This document shows, in pieces, positions 9,621 through 19,304 of a DNA stretch of 64,000 nt. The notes under the pieces are model-generated. The model saw nothing but the letters and a program-made list of their open reading frames with translations. It was not told where the DNA came from and made no database searches. The position numbers and the translations under genes were made by a program. Every line of letters begins with the position of its first letter. The first letter of the stretch is position 1. The stretch spans positions 1 through 64,000 of the forward strand of contig JAPKDQ010000008.1 of assembly GCA_028822445.1 (NCBI GenBank), written 5' to 3'. The DNA comes from Rhodospirillaceae bacterium. Its GTDB lineage: Bacteria > Pseudomonadota > Alphaproteobacteria > Rhodospirillales > Rhodospirillaceae.

Positions 9621-10982
9621 ATGGCTTCAGCAGCCGACCAAATGGCAGCCAATGTTAATCTTGGTGTTTTCGCGAAGGCCACAGATCTAAAGCGCCGCAT
9701 TTGGTTTACGCTTGGGGCTTTGATTGTCTACCGCATGGGTACGTTTATTACCCTTCCGGGTATAGACCCTCAGGTCATGGCCGACATCATGCAAACGCAA
9801 AGCGCGGGCGTTCTCGGGATGTTCGACGTGTTCGCTGGAGGCGCGCTCTCTCGCATGAGTATCTTTGCGCTCAATATCATGCCCTACATTTCGGCGGCGA
9901 TTATCATGCAGCTCATGGCGGCGGTTAATCCGGCCCTTGAGCAAATGAAAAAAGAAGGCGTGTCGGGCCGCGTTAAGATGAACCAATACACCCGTTATTT
10001 GACAGTCGGTATTTGTGCCTTGCAGGCTCTTGGCATCGCGTCTGGCCTAGAAGGTGCTACCAGCTCTACTGGAGCTCTGGCCGTAACGGCCCCAGGTATC
10101 TTCTTTAAGTTCACGACGGTTATCACGCTGGTCGGTGGGACGATGTTCCTCGTCTGGCTAGGTGAACAGATTAGCGACCGCGGCATCGGTCAAGGCGTAT
10201 CGCTACTGATTTTTTCCGGAATTGTGGCGGGCTTACCTGGAGCGATTGCGCAGACGCTTGAGTTGGGCCGCACCGGTGCACTATCCCCAGTCGTTATTGT
10301 TGGTTTGATTATTGGCATTATTGCGACGATTTTCCTGATTTGTTTTATAGAGTTAGCTCAGCGGCGGATTATTGTTCAATACCCAAAGCGTCAAGTTGGC
10401 AACAAGATGACGGGTGGAGAGAGTTCTCACCTCCCACTTAAGCTCAATACTGCTGGTGTTATTCCTGCGATCTTTGCGAGTTCAATTTTGCTCATGCCGT
10501 TGACCGTTGCTGGTCTTCAAGGCGGTGCGATTGATCCTAGCGGAGAGGGTGGAATTCTTAATACGATTGGCGTTCTGTTGGGCCGCGGACAGCCCCTCTA
10601 TCTATTCCTGTATTCCGTCTTTATTGCGTTTTTCGCATTTTTCTATACGGCACTAGTGTTTAATCCTGCAGATACAGCGGAGAATCTCCGGAAGTATGGT
10701 GGGTTTGTTCCAGGCATTCGCCCTGGCAAAAATACGGCTGAATATATTGATTATGTTCTGACCCGACTTACGACGGTTGGTAGTATCTATCTGATCGTTG
10801 TGTGTCTTTTGCCTGAGATCCTAATTTCTAGAATGAATGTTACGTTCTACTTTGGCGGAACCAGTCTTCTTATTGTGGTTAACGTCACGCTGAGCACAGT
10901 TCAGCAGATTCAGTCTCACCTACTTGCTCATCAATACGAGGGTTTGATTAAAAAATCTAAATTGCGTGGTCGGAATAGATGA
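9621..10982 (+). CDS. secY: Preprotein translocase channel subunit SecY
   Basis: SecY forms the inner-membrane channel for Sec-dependent export and membrane insertion. The 453-residue protein has ten predicted membrane segments. It contains the plug and first-helix region GIDPQVMADIMQTQSAGVLG, the YIS-type MPYISAAIIMQ segment, QYPKRQVGNKMTGGESSHLP in a cytosolic loop, and the NPADTAENLRKYGGFVPGIR loop needed for SecA action. The stop overlaps the adk start in ATGA. Confidence 0.97.
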   Translation: MASAADQMAANVNLGVFAKATDLKRRIWFTLGALIVYRMGTFITLPGIDPQVMADIMQTQSAGVLGMFDVFAGGALSRMSIFALNIMPYISAAIIMQLMAAVNPALEQMKKEGVSGRVKMNQYTRYLTVGICALQALGIASGLEGATSSTGALAVTAPGIFFKFTTVITLVGGTMFLVWLGEQISDRGIGQGVSLLIFSGIVAGLPGAIAQTLELGRTGALSPVVIVGLIIGIIATIFLICFIELAQRRIIVQYPKRQVGNKMTGGESSHLPLKLNTAGVIPAIFASSILLMPLTVAGLQGGAIDPSGEGGILNTIGVLLGRGQPLYLFLYSVFIAFFAFFYTALVFNPADTAENLRKYGGFVPGIRPGKNTAEYIDYVLTRLTTVGSIYLIVVCLLPEILISRMNVTFYFGGTSLLIVVNVTLSTVQQIQSHLLAHQYEGLIKKSKLRGRNR

Positions 10983-11635
10983 CCGAAAAGCGTTTAATTT
11001 TGATGGGCCCGCCGGGCGGCGGCAAAGGGACCCAAGCTAAAGTCTTGCAAGAGGCCTATAGTATCGTACAGCTTTCCACAGGCGATATGTTGCGCGCCGC
11101 AGTAGTTGCCGGGACGGGTGTGGGCAAGCAAGTGAAGGCCATAATGGACGCCGGAAATTTGGTTTCAGATGAGATCGTAATTGGAATGATTTCTGAGCGG
11201 CTTGATGTGGAAGATTGCGTCAATGGGTTTATTTTGGATGGCTTCCCGCGCACGCTTGCTCAGGCCGAGGGGCTAGATTCAATGCTTAAGGAGAAAGGTA
11301 TTGTCTTAGATTCCGTCGTTGAGATCCGCGTCCCTGATCAGAATCTGGTAGACCGTATTACAGGGCGCTTTACATGCTCCAAATGCGGTGAGGGGTACCA
11401 CGATACCTTCAAGCTTCCGATAATAGCAGATTCGTGTGATTCGTGTGGCAATGCTGAGTTTACTAGAAGAGCTGACGATCACGCTGAAACAGTGAAATCA
11501 CGGCTAGAAACGTATCACAAGCAAGCATCCCAGTTACTCCCGTTTTACGAGAGTACAGGGCTACTAACGGTAGTCGATGGTGATCAGGATATGGTGGCCG
11601 TAACTACAGAGATTAAAAGGGTTTTAGACAGTTGA
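10979..11635 (+). CDS. adk: Adenylate kinase, zinc-lid type
   Basis: The enzyme interconverts ATP plus AMP with two ADP. The P-loop GPPGGGKGTQAK is at residues 10-21 and DGFPRTLAQAEGL follows. The LID domain is the long form and holds two CxxC pairs (CSKCGEGYH and CDSCGNAEF), which bind a structural zinc in this subfamily. The 218 residues fit the long bacterial type. The secY-adk overlap followed by rpsM is the alphaproteobacterial arrangement. Confidence 0.97.
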   Translation: MTEKRLILMGPPGGGKGTQAKVLQEAYSIVQLSTGDMLRAAVVAGTGVGKQVKAIMDAGNLVSDEIVIGMISERLDVEDCVNGFILDGFPRTLAQAEGLDSMLKEKGIVLDSVVEIRVPDQNLVDRITGRFTCSKCGEGYHDTFKLPIIADSCDSCGNAEFTRRADDHAETVKSRLETYHKQASQLLPFYESTGLLTVVDGDQDMVAVTTEIKRVLDS

Positions 11636-11736
11636 GGGCGAGTTGACAGTGCGGAATGCCTGCCTATAATGGCGCGCTTTTCCGGCTAGGCCGATCGCTT
11701 TCGAGAACAATTGAAAAAATAGAAGGAGTGCGGGCC

Positions 11737-12114
11737 TTGGCGCGTATTGCAGGCGTTAACATACCATCTAATAAACGGGTTCCAATTGCCTTAACGTACA
11801 TTTTTGGCATCGGTAGTACCCGTGCGGTCGACATTTGTCAGAAGGCAAATATTGATATGACACTTCGTATCAATCAATTATCTGACGATGAAGTGATGCG
11901 CGTCCGTGATATTATCGATCAAGACTTTGTGGTTGAAGGTGATCTGCGTCGTGAATCGTCGATGAACATCAAGCGCCTTATGGATCTTGGTTGCTATCGT
12001 GGCCTTCGCCATCGTAAGGGCTTGCCCGTACGTGGACAGAGAACTCATACAAATGCTCGTACCCGCAAGGGACCTGCAAAAGCCATTGCCGGCAAGAAAA
12101 AAGTAACTAAGTAA
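11737..12114 (+). CDS. rpsM: 30S ribosomal protein S13
   Basis: S13 in the 30S head contacts tRNA and forms bridges to the 50S subunit. The frame is open for 27 codons further upstream, but only a TTG start yields the conserved [26 protein letters not shown] terminus (split here for reading). AGAAGGAG lies eight to fifteen bases before that TTG. The 125-residue protein ends with [24 protein letters not shown] start in a core ribosomal gene is uncommon. Confidence 0.96.
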   Translation: MARIAGVNIPSNKRVPIALTYIFGIGSTRAVDICQKANIDMTLRINQLSDDEVMRVRDIIDQDFVVEGDLRRESSMNIKRLMDLGCYRGLRHRKGLPVRGQRTHTNARTRKGPAKAIAGKKKVTK

Positions 12115-12129
12115 CGGACGTAAAAACTC

Positions 12130-12519
12130 ATGGCCAAGCCAGCGACACGGACACGCAAAAAAGAGCGTAAAAATATCAGCTCTGGAATTGCGCACGTCAA
12201 TTCGACGTTCAATAACACCCTCATCACAATTACTGATGTGCAGGGAAATGCCATTTCATGGGGTTCAGCAGGCGGGCAGGGTTTTAAGGGGTCACGTAAG
12301 TCGACACCTTATGCGGCTCAGGTTGCTGCTGAAGATGCCGGGAAAAAGGCTATGGAGCACGGCATGAAAACATTGTCTGTGCAGGTTAAGGGGCCGGGAA
12401 GTGGCCGAGAATCAGCTTTGCGTGCGTTGCAAACAGTAGGGTTCAACATAACGTCTATCCAGGACGTAACGCCCGTTCCACATAATGGGTGTCGGCCACG
12501 GAAACGTCGTCGGGTATAG
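12130..12519 (+). CDS. rpsK: 30S ribosomal protein S11
   Basis: S11 forms the platform near the E-site. The 129-residue protein contains [20 protein letters not shown], the [20 protein letters not shown] helix and the C-terminal [17 protein letters not shown], all S11 hallmarks. It follows rpsM by 15 bases. Confidence 0.97.
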   Translation: MAKPATRTRKKERKNISSGIAHVNSTFNNTLITITDVQGNAISWGSAGGQGFKGSRKSTPYAAQVAAEDAGKKAMEHGMKTLSVQVKGPGSGRESALRALQTVGFNITSIQDVTPVPHNGCRPRKRRRV

Positions 12520-12533
12520 ATTTCTACGTTTTG

Positions 12534-12585
12534 CCATACCGATGTGACGGTGTGGCTTTTCGGGCGCCCCGTTTTGTGTGCGCCC
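12534..12585 (+). other. Two tandem hairpins between rpsK and rpoA
   Basis: The first hairpin pairs CCATACCG with CGGTGTGG (eight pairs, one G-T) around six bases and is followed by CTTTTC. The second pairs GGGCGC with GCGCCC around twelve bases. They fill most of the 94-base spacer and lie within 30 bases of the rpoA start. The first has a short T-run and could be a weak terminator or processing site that lowers rpoA expression relative to S11. The role is inferred. Confidence 0.45.
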
Positions 12586-12613
12586 TCCACCTTTAGAAGA
12601 GCGGGATCAAGCC

Positions 12614-13630
12614 GTGATACAAAAGAACTGGCAAGAGCTCATTAAACCTAACAAGCTCAACGTTGAATCAGGGAATGATAGTAGCCGGACGGCGACAATA
12701 GTCGCTGAACCGCTAGAACGTGGTTTCGGCATTACGCTTGGAAATGCCCTGCGTCGTATTCTGCTGTCCTCGTTGCAGGGTGCAGCTATTACATCAATTC
12801 GTATTGATGGCGTGCTCCATGAATTTTCTTCGGTAACGGGCGTTCGTGAGGATGTCACCGATCTAATTCTAAATATCAAACAGATTTCATTGGCGATGCA
12901 TGCAGAGGGTCCTAAACGGATGACCCTCACTGCTAAAGGGCCCGGTGAAGTTACGGCTGCTCAGATTGATGTGCCGACTGATATTGAAATCATGAATCCA
13001 GACTTGGTGATCTGCCATCTCGATGAAGGTGCAAACCTAGTAATAGAAATGGAAGTCAGCAACGGAAAAGGCTACGTGGCTGCAACGCATAACCGCAAAG
13101 AAGATGATGCGATTGGCGTGATACCTGTTGATGCGATTTTCAGCCCGGTTCGCCGCGTTTCTTACTCGGTCGACAACACTCGCGTTGGACAAGAGACCGA
13201 CTACGATAAATTGTCGATGAAAGTTCAAACGAATGGTGCTGTGACACCGGAAGATTCGTTGGCCTTGGCTGCCCGTATTCTTCAGGATCAGCTCCAGTTG
13301 TTCATCAACTTTGAAGATCCAAACCAAACGTTCCAAGAGCGCCCCGATGAAGACCTTCCGTTCAACAAAAACTTACTGCGCAAGGTTGATGAATTGGAAC
13401 TGTCTGTACGTTCGGCGAATTGCTTAAAGAACGACAACGTTATTTATATTGGTGATTTGGTCCAGAAGACTGAGGCAGAGATGCTTCGTACGCCCAATTT
13501 TGGCCGTAAGTCCTTGAATGAAATTAAGGAAGTGCTGGCGCAAATGGGGCTTCATCTCGGCATGGAAGTACCTAATTGGCCGCCAGAAAATATCGAGGAT
13601 CTTGCAAAGAAACTAGAAGAGCCGTTCTAG
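12614..13630 (+). CDS. rpoA: RNA polymerase alpha subunit
   Basis: Alpha dimerises to start RNA polymerase assembly and its C-terminal domain contacts promoters and activators. A GTG start gives [15 protein letters not shown], the usual N-terminus, and a 338-residue protein; upstream in-frame codons do not resemble RpoA. The N-terminal domain has [19 protein letters not shown] near residue 36 and the C-terminal domain has [19 protein letters not shown] and [19 protein letters not shown]. It keeps the rpsK-rpoA-rplQ order. Confidence 0.97.
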   Translation: MIQKNWQELIKPNKLNVESGNDSSRTATIVAEPLERGFGITLGNALRRILLSSLQGAAITSIRIDGVLHEFSSVTGVREDVTDLILNIKQISLAMHAEGPKRMTLTAKGPGEVTAAQIDVPTDIEIMNPDLVICHLDEGANLVIEMEVSNGKGYVAATHNRKEDDAIGVIPVDAIFSPVRRVSYSVDNTRVGQETDYDKLSMKVQTNGAVTPEDSLALAARILQDQLQLFINFEDPNQTFQERPDEDLPFNKNLLRKVDELELSVRSANCLKNDNVIYIGDLVQKTEAEMLRTPNFGRKSLNEIKEVLAQMGLHLGMEVPNWPPENIEDLAKKLEEPF

Positions 13631-13745
13631 AATAAAAGAATAGAAATTGAGCCAAGGGGGCTCAGCTCGCCTGTTCAGGTTACTGGTAGGGGGCTTTTTT
13701 AATCAGTCTCGTGCGCGAGGCCTCGAATGGTAAGGAGAAAGTAAG

Positions 13746-14174
13746 ATGCGTCATGGAATGAGCGGACGTAAGCTAAACCGCACAAGTTCCCATCGCCGGG
13801 CAATGTTTGCTAATATGGCAAATGCTCTGTTTAAACATGAGCAAATCAAAACGACACTTCCTAAAGCTAAGGAGCTGCGTCCGTATGCTGAGAAATTAAT
13901 TACACTAGCCAAACGAGGTGATTTGCACTCCCGCCGCCAAGCAATGGCGAAGTTGCGGGATAAGACGGTCGTTTCTAAGCTTTTTGCGGTCATTGCAGGT
14001 CGCTATGCAGATCGTTCAGGTGGCTACACCCGCGTGATGAAAGCTGGGTATCGCTATGGAGATTCTGCGCCAATGGCCGTCATTGAGTTGGTTGATCGTG
14101 ATCAAGATGCCAAGGGCTTAGATTCTGGTCCGGTCGAGGAAAAAGTAGTCGAAGAAGAGATGGCTGAAGCCTAA
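13746..14174 (+). CDS. rplQ: 50S ribosomal protein L17
   Basis: L17 sits around the tunnel exit. The 142-residue protein starts [20 protein letters not shown] and contains the [20 protein letters not shown] and [15 protein letters not shown] segments. The last 25 residues are an acidic tail ([13 protein letters not shown]). It is separated from rpoA by 115 bases holding a short GAGCC/GGCTC hairpin and a T-run (about 13651-13699), so part of the alpha operon transcript may be attenuated there. AAGGAGAAA is the ribosome binding site. Confidence 0.96.
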   Translation: MRHGMSGRKLNRTSSHRRAMFANMANALFKHEQIKTTLPKAKELRPYAEKLITLAKRGDLHSRRQAMAKLRDKTVVSKLFAVIAGRYADRSGGYTRVMKAGYRYGDSAPMAVIELVDRDQDAKGLDSGPVEEKVVEEEMAEA

Positions 14175-14205
14175 CCTACAAATGACTAGTCAGTGATTTC
14201 GAGAA

Positions 14206-14232
14206 AGGCGGGCTTTATAGTCCGCCTTTTTT
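14206..14232 (+). terminator. Intrinsic terminator after rplQ
   Basis: AGGCGGGCT pairs with AGTCCGCCT across a short TTAT loop, with G-T pairing in the middle, and is followed by a T-run. It closes the ribosomal superoperon before the protease gene. Confidence 0.85.
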
Positions 14233-14321
14233 CGTTGCGGCCTATTTGGTCGTAAAACTTTGATCCCCGATTGGTCCGGAGTTCTGGTATGAAAGTCTTG
14301 GGAGAGAGTAGGAGTATTCCC

Positions 14322-15737
14322 ATGCGCCGTTTTTCGCATTTAACAGTTCTAGTCGCCTGTTCTTTACTTCAGGCAGCACCGGTCGATGCCCAAACTACCA
14401 AGCTGCCGAGCTCGGCGGGCGAGGTTAAGTTGACCTTTGCTCCCATTGTGAAGCGCACTGCCCCATCTGTGGTGAATATCTACACTCGTCGTGTAGTGCA
14501 GCAACGCGCCCCCAGCTTGTTCAATGACCCGTTCTTTCGTCGTTTCTTTGGTGACAATGGAGCCGAAAGGTTTGGGATGCCGCGCGAGCGGATCCAGAAC
14601 TCATTGGGCTCAGGTGTCATTGTTCGGGCGGACGGAATTGTTGTAACTAACAATCATGTGATTGCCGACTCCGATGAGATTACGGTCGTGTTGAGTGATC
14701 GACGTGAATTTGATGCGGAGATTGTTGGTACGGACGAACGTACTGACCTTGCGGTACTTCGGATTAATAATGCGCCTTCTGATTTGCCGGCATTAAGGCT
14801 TGGTGATGCAGACGCCCTAGAAGTTGGTGACCTAGTCCTAGCGATTGGAAACCCGTTTGGCGTTGGCCAGACGGTTACGAGCGGTATCGTTTCAGCTGTA
14901 GCGCGGTCTAATGTCGGCGTATCGGATTTTAGATCATTTATTCAGACTGACGCGGCTATCAATCCGGGAAACTCTGGCGGAGCCCTTGTGTCGATCGACG
15001 GAAGTCTAGTCGGTATCAATACTGCAATTTATTCGAGAGATGGCGGAAGCGTTGGCATTGGCTTTGCAATTCCAACGCCGATGGTTCGCGTTGTTCTGGA
15101 CAGTATTCTTAAAGAAGGAAAGGCAATTCGGGCCTGGCTTGGTGCAAGTGGTCAGTCTGTCTCGTCCGAAATCGCCGAAGCGCTGGGTCTTGATCGACCG
15201 CTTGGGGTGATCGTGAATACGGTCTTCCCAGGTAGTCCTGGAGATGATGCAGGCATAGAAGTTGGCGACGTACTTATGTCGGTAAACGGGCGTAAAATAC
15301 TTGATGCAGAAAATCTACGGTATCGTCTCGCGACACTCGTGGTTGGGCAGACCGCGGATGTTGATCTTTTTCGCAACGGCGCAAAGAAAACCGTACTCGT
15401 TAGACTGGTTAAGCCACCTGAAGACCCACCGAGAAACGAGATTGAGCTTTCTGATCAGCTGCCGCCCTTCGGTGGCGCTGCGGTTGCTAATATGAATCCT
15501 GCATTGGCCGAAGAGCTGGGTGTACAGCCAGATGAAGGTGTTGTCGTCCTAAGGCTTAAGCGCCGAAGCTTTGCCCGCCAAGCAGGCTTGGCTCCGGGCG
15601 ACTATATTCTGACTATTAATGGGCAAGAGATTAAACGAGTTGCTGATCTTGAGGCTTCGCTTGCGCGGCCTAGCCGCAAGTGGACGTTTTCAATAAAGCG
15701 CGCCGGTCGGGTCATTCAGCGTTCGATAAGCCTGTGA
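14322..15737 (+). CDS. Periplasmic Deg/HtrA family serine protease
   Basis: This is a trypsin-fold quality-control protease of the DegP/DegQ type, acting in the periplasm. The ATG after GGAGT gives MRRF and a Sec signal peptide ending near residue 24 (VDAQ). The triad is visible: His112 in NNHVIAD, Asp142 in ERTDLAVL and Ser218 in NPGNSGGAL. Two PDZ domains follow, at about residues 285-370 and 395-465. Two upstream in-frame starts would block the signal peptide. Its stop overlaps the next start in GTGA. Whether it is a DegP or DegQ orthologue cannot be told by eye. Confidence 0.93.
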   Translation: MRRFSHLTVLVACSLLQAAPVDAQTTKLPSSAGEVKLTFAPIVKRTAPSVVNIYTRRVVQQRAPSLFNDPFFRRFFGDNGAERFGMPRERIQNSLGSGVIVRADGIVVTNNHVIADSDEITVVLSDRREFDAEIVGTDERTDLAVLRINNAPSDLPALRLGDADALEVGDLVLAIGNPFGVGQTVTSGIVSAVARSNVGVSDFRSFIQTDAAINPGNSGGALVSIDGSLVGINTAIYSRDGGSVGIGFAIPTPMVRVVLDSILKEGKAIRAWLGASGQSVSSEIAEALGLDRPLGVIVNTVFPGSPGDDAGIEVGDVLMSVNGRKILDAENLRYRLATLVVGQTADVDLFRNGAKKTVLVRLVKPPEDPPRNEIELSDQLPPFGGAAVANMNPALAEELGVQPDEGVVVLRLKRRSFARQAGLAPGDYILTINGQEIKRVADLEASLARPSRKWTFSIKRAGRVIQRSISL

Positions 15738-17071
15738 GTTCACTATTCTCAGAAATAGAAAATGCAGCTAAATTGGGAGCGCTGTCGCACAGTCAGCCTC
15801 TTGCAGATCGATTGCGTCCATCTGACTTAGGCTCTGTGGTCGGTCAGTCTCACCTTCTTGATACCGTAGGACCGGTCGGACGAATGCTTGAGTCTGGTCG
15901 CATCTCTTCAGTCATTCTATGGGGACCTCCGGGTTGTGGAAAGACGACGATTGCAAGACTTTTAGCCGGCCGAACGGATTTATGCTTTGAGCCATTATCG
16001 GCCGTGTTCTCTGGCGTCTCGGACCTCAAGAAAGTTTTTGCAGGAGCGAGGGATCGTGCGCGAAAGGGGACGGGGACATTGCTTTTCGTCGATGAAATTC
16101 ATAGATTTAATCGTGCTCAACAAGACGCCTTTCTGCCCGTGGTGGAAGATGGAACAATTACTCTTGTCGGGGCAACTACGGAGAACCCTTCCTTTGAACT
16201 AAACGCGGCTTTACTGTCACGGTGTCAGGTTCTTGTCTTGCATCGGCTTGATGATGCGGCGCTCGAAGAATTACTTGAACGCGCAGAACAGGATTCCGGT
16301 AAGGTGTTACCGCTTGATGGGGATGCTCGAGCAGCCCTGCGTGCCATGGCCGACGGAGATGGGCGCCATATTTTAGCGCTAGCGGAAGAACTCCTTGCGT
16401 TAAAGACATTCAAACCACTCACTTCTCATGATTTAGCAGAAACACTTCAGCGCCGGGCACCGGTCTATGACAAAGGTCGAGACGGTCACTACAACCTTAT
16501 AAGCGCGGTTCATAAATCACTGCGCGGATCAGATCCAGACGCCGCTCTGTACTGGGTTTCTCGGATGATCGCTGGGGGAGAGGACCCGATCTATATACTA
16601 AGGCGCCTGACACGCTTCGCTGTCGAAGATATAGGGCTGGCTGATCCGCAAGCTATTACCCAGGCGGTGGCCGCCTGGGACGCGTATGATCGCCTCGGCT
16701 CACCGGAAGGGGACTTGGTAATAGCTCAATTAGTGCTCTATCTGGGCACAGCACCAAAGTCCAATGCCGGATATAAAGCATTCAGTGGAGCAAAAAAGGC
16801 GGCTCAAAAAACTGGTTCTTTAATGCCGCCAAAACATATTTTGAATGCGCCGACGCAGATGATGAAGGGGCTCGGCTATGGTAAGGAGTATGCTTATGAC
16901 CATAACGAAGCGGACGGCTTTTGCGGTCAAAGCTACTTTCCAGATGATGTGCCTCGAGAAACCTATTACGACCCTCCAGACCGGGGTTTCGAGCGCGAAA
17001 TCCGGAAGCGTCTAACTTACTGGGATAAACTGCGACACGAGCGCAATTCGAAGTCAGAGGACGAAAAATGA
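15734..17071 (+). CDS. rarA: Replication-associated recombination protein A (MgsA/RarA)
   Basis: RarA is a AAA+ ATPase related to clamp loaders, acting at stalled replication forks. The GTG overlapping the protease stop gives a 445-residue protein; a start 18 codons upstream lies wholly inside the protease gene. The N-terminal part has [20 protein letters not shown], Walker [10 protein letters not shown] and Walker [21 protein letters not shown]. The C-terminal half shows the [19 protein letters not shown] and [13 protein letters not shown] regions of the MgsA domain. Its stop overlaps crcB in ATGA. Confidence 0.95.
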   Translation: MSSLFSEIENAAKLGALSHSQPLADRLRPSDLGSVVGQSHLLDTVGPVGRMLESGRISSVILWGPPGCGKTTIARLLAGRTDLCFEPLSAVFSGVSDLKKVFAGARDRARKGTGTLLFVDEIHRFNRAQQDAFLPVVEDGTITLVGATTENPSFELNAALLSRCQVLVLHRLDDAALEELLERAEQDSGKVLPLDGDARAALRAMADGDGRHILALAEELLALKTFKPLTSHDLAETLQRRAPVYDKGRDGHYNLISAVHKSLRGSDPDAALYWVSRMIAGGEDPIYILRRLTRFAVEDIGLADPQAITQAVAAWDAYDRLGSPEGDLVIAQLVLYLGTAPKSNAGYKAFSGAKKAAQKTGSLMPPKHILNAPTQMMKGLGYGKEYAYDHNEADGFCGQSYFPDDVPRETYYDPPDRGFEREIRKRLTYWDKLRHERNSKSEDEK

Positions 17072-17454
17072 ATTGGACATTTGTTGCAGCTGTCGCCGCT
17101 GGTGGAGCGCTGGGATCCGCTTCACGGTATGTTATTACCGTTATGGTTCAACGTGCCTTTGGGGTGGGTTTTCCATGGTGGACACTGTCAGTTAATGTCC
17201 TTGGGTCGTTTGTGATGGGGGTCGTCGTTACGGCAATAGCTTTAAGGTGGTCTGCCGGCCAGACAGTCCAGGCTTTTCTCATGATCGGTGTGCTGGGCGG
17301 GTTTACGACGTTCTCAGCCTTCTCCCTTGATGTGGTTACATTGATTGAGCGTGATGCCGTGGCGTTGGCTGGCGGTTATGCATTAGGCAGCGTCGTATTC
17401 AGTATTGTCGGTCTCTATGTTGGGATTACCTTTGCACGGGCTTTATTAGTATGA
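17068..17454 (+). CDS. crcB: Fluoride channel CrcB/Fluc
   Basis: CrcB is a dimeric membrane channel that lets fluoride out of the cell. The 128-residue protein has four membrane helices and the family signatures GGALGSASRYVI, NVLGSFVMG and GFTTFSAFSLD, whose phenylalanines line the fluoride pathway. It overlaps both neighbours in ATGA, so it is translated with them. No fluoride riboswitch is possible immediately upstream because that DNA is rarA coding sequence. Confidence 0.95.
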   Translation: MNWTFVAAVAAGGALGSASRYVITVMVQRAFGVGFPWWTLSVNVLGSFVMGVVVTAIALRWSAGQTVQAFLMIGVLGGFTTFSAFSLDVVTLIERDAVALAGGYALGSVVFSIVGLYVGITFARALLV

Positions 17455-18428
17455 GTGGTGTTCAATATAAAACCGTTTCAACCGACGAGGCCGATATTCG
17501 GCTGGATCGCTGGTTCAAACGGCACTTTCCCGCTCTATCCCATGGGCAGCTGGAGAAAATGCTGCGTAAAGGACAAGTGCGCTTGGATGGCAGTAGGGTG
17601 AAGGCAAACCATAGGTTAGAGGCTGGGCAGAAATTGAGAATTCCTCCGGTGCCAGAGTCAGCTACGATTAACCCAAGGCCCGGGCGCACGATGGATCCGG
17701 ATAAAAACTTGGTTCGGCAACTCCGTGACAGCATTCTCTACAAAGACGATGAGGTGCTTGCGATTAATAAACCAGCTGGGATTGCCGTGCAGGGTGGAAC
17801 TGGTGTTTCCGTCCATATCGATGGCGCCCTTGATGAATTAAGGTTCGAAGCCAAAGAGCGGCCACGCTTGGTCCATCGTTTAGACAAAGATACCGCCGGG
17901 GTCTTGTTGTTGGGCCGAACAGCGAAGGCTGCGGCGGATCTGACGAAAGCATTTCGACACCGTGAAACAGAGAAACTCTATTGGGCAGTTGTTATTGGGT
18001 GCCCAGACGTGCGAGACGGTCAGATAGAAGCTGCCGTGTCAAAGAGTGGCAGTCCTAACGATGAGCGGATGCATATCGATGCTGATAACGGGAAGGCCGC
18101 GATTACCGACTTCAAAGTTATAGCAAGCGCCGCTGGCAAAGTCTCCTGGCTAGACCTTCGGCCGCGCACAGGCCGTACGCACCAGCTAAGGGTTCACTGT
18201 GCTGGTATAGACACCCCAATTCTTGGTGATGGTAAGTATGGTGGGCGGACAGCTTTCTTGGCTGATTTGCCTGGCGCAAAAACACTTCATCTGTTTGCGC
18301 GCGGCATTAAGTTACCGCGGCCAGTTGGACGTCCTCTCGTAGTGCATGCGCCTTTGCCGCCGAAAATTTCTGATACGTTTAAGTATTTCGGTTTTGAGCT
18401 TTCAGAAGCTGAAGATCTCCAGGCGTAA
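17451..18428 (+). CDS. 23S rRNA pseudouridine synthase, RluA/RluC family
   Basis: Members isomerise uridines to pseudouridine in 23S rRNA. The 325-residue protein has an N-terminal S4 RNA-binding domain (residues about 17-65) and the catalytic domain with RLVHRLDKDTAGVLLLGRT, in which Asp145 is the catalytic aspartate. RTGRTHQLRVHCAGIDTPILG near residue 245 is the second conserved motif. Being followed by a HAD phosphatase and ATP12 in many alphaproteobacteria, it is most likely RluC; the HAD gene here is reduced to a remnant. Confidence 0.93.
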   Translation: MSGVQYKTVSTDEADIRLDRWFKRHFPALSHGQLEKMLRKGQVRLDGSRVKANHRLEAGQKLRIPPVPESATINPRPGRTMDPDKNLVRQLRDSILYKDDEVLAINKPAGIAVQGGTGVSVHIDGALDELRFEAKERPRLVHRLDKDTAGVLLLGRTAKAAADLTKAFRHRETEKLYWAVVIGCPDVRDGQIEAAVSKSGSPNDERMHIDADNGKAAITDFKVIASAAGKVSWLDLRPRTGRTHQLRVHCAGIDTPILGDGKYGGRTAFLADLPGAKTLHLFARGIKLPRPVGRPLVVHAPLPPKISDTFKYFGFELSEAEDLQA

Positions 18429-18430
18429 TA

Positions 18431-18523
18431 ATGGCTCTTGACCGTTCTCTCGTTACCCTCGACCTCAATGTAACCGTCGTCGATAGTCGTGATCAGACCG
18501 AGCGCGTGCCAGTCTTTCGGTGA
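18431..18523 (+). pseudogene. Remnant of a HAD-family phosphatase
   Basis: Thirty codons read MALDRSLVTLDLNVTVVDSR and a few more before a TGA. This resembles the first motif of HAD hydrolases, FDLDGTLVDSR, but the second catalytic Asp is Asn and the following Gly is Val. A full HAD gene of about 220 codons often sits between rluC and ATP12 in alphaproteobacteria, and here only about 125 bases remain. The likeness is seen in the translation; the idea that the gene was internally deleted is an inference from gene order. Confidence 0.45.
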
Positions 18524-18552
18524 TACTTTCCAAAATGAACGGAGGTGGCACT

Positions 18553-19296
18553 TTGCCAAAGAGTAATGAGAGCCAAATCAAGAGGCCGACCCAAGAGACA
18601 CGGCGCAAGCGCGTATACAAAACGGTTTCTGTATTGGTTACAGCTAACAATTTTGGCATCTCGCTAGACGGTAGGGAGCTGCATACACCGAGCAGATCAA
18701 AGCTGCTGACCCCGTCGCGTGCGTTGGCTGAGGCAATCTGTGACGAATGGAATAGCCAGGGTGACTTCATTGACCCAGGGACTATGCCACTGACGAAGTT
18801 GCTGAATACGGCGACTGATCGTATAGGGCCCGATCCTGCTACGGTGATCGCAGGCCTGTTAAGTTATTTTGATACGGACTTGCTTTGTTATCGAGCAGAA
18901 GACCCTGTTGATCTTGTTGAGCTACAGTCTTCCGTTTGGCAATCCGTATTGGATTGGCTGAATGAAGTGCATGACATTAACCTTTCAGTCGGAACAGGGT
19001 TGATGCCACTAACGCATGAAGCAGCAGCGCATGGCCGGGCTGAGGCGTTTCTGATGGACTGCAATGTTGCTAAACTGACGGGCGTGCAAGCCATCGCTGG
19101 GCTAACAGCATCTTTGTCTCTTGGTTTTGCTCTTGTGGAACAGCATTTGTCTGGTTCTGAAGTGGCGAGAGCCGCCACCCTAGATGAGACGTGGCAGATG
19201 GAAAAATGGGGAGAGGACCAAGAGGGCCTCGACCGTGTTGCGATTCTGGCATCTGACGTGCTTGCGGTAGAGTCTTTTCTTAAGTTGAATATGTAG
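18553..19296 (+). CDS. F1-ATPase assembly chaperone, ATP12 family
   Basis: ATP12 proteins bind the F1 alpha subunit before assembly and occur in mitochondria and Alphaproteobacteria. A TTG preceded by GGAGGTGG at good distance is taken as start, giving 247 residues. Family features are RRKRVYKTVSV at the N-terminus, TPSRALAEAICDEWNSQGDFI, MPLTKLLNTATDRI, DLLCYRAEDP, and a C-terminal TLDETWQMEKWGED. It is convergent with yciB. It is a good class marker for Alphaproteobacteria. Confidence 0.92.
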   Translation: MPKSNESQIKRPTQETRRKRVYKTVSVLVTANNFGISLDGRELHTPSRSKLLTPSRALAEAICDEWNSQGDFIDPGTMPLTKLLNTATDRIGPDPATVIAGLLSYFDTDLLCYRAEDPVDLVELQSSVWQSVLDWLNEVHDINLSVGTGLMPLTHEAAAHGRAEAFLMDCNVAKLTGVQAIAGLTASLSLGFALVEQHLSGSEVARAATLDETWQMEKWGEDQEGLDRVAILASDVLAVESFLKLNM

Positions 19297-19304
19297 CTCT
19301 AAGT

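Noticed and set aside
10983-11736. Possible infA or rpmJ between secY and rpsM
   Set aside because: The only gene there is adk; neither short protein can be read in any frame, which fits Alphaproteobacteria.
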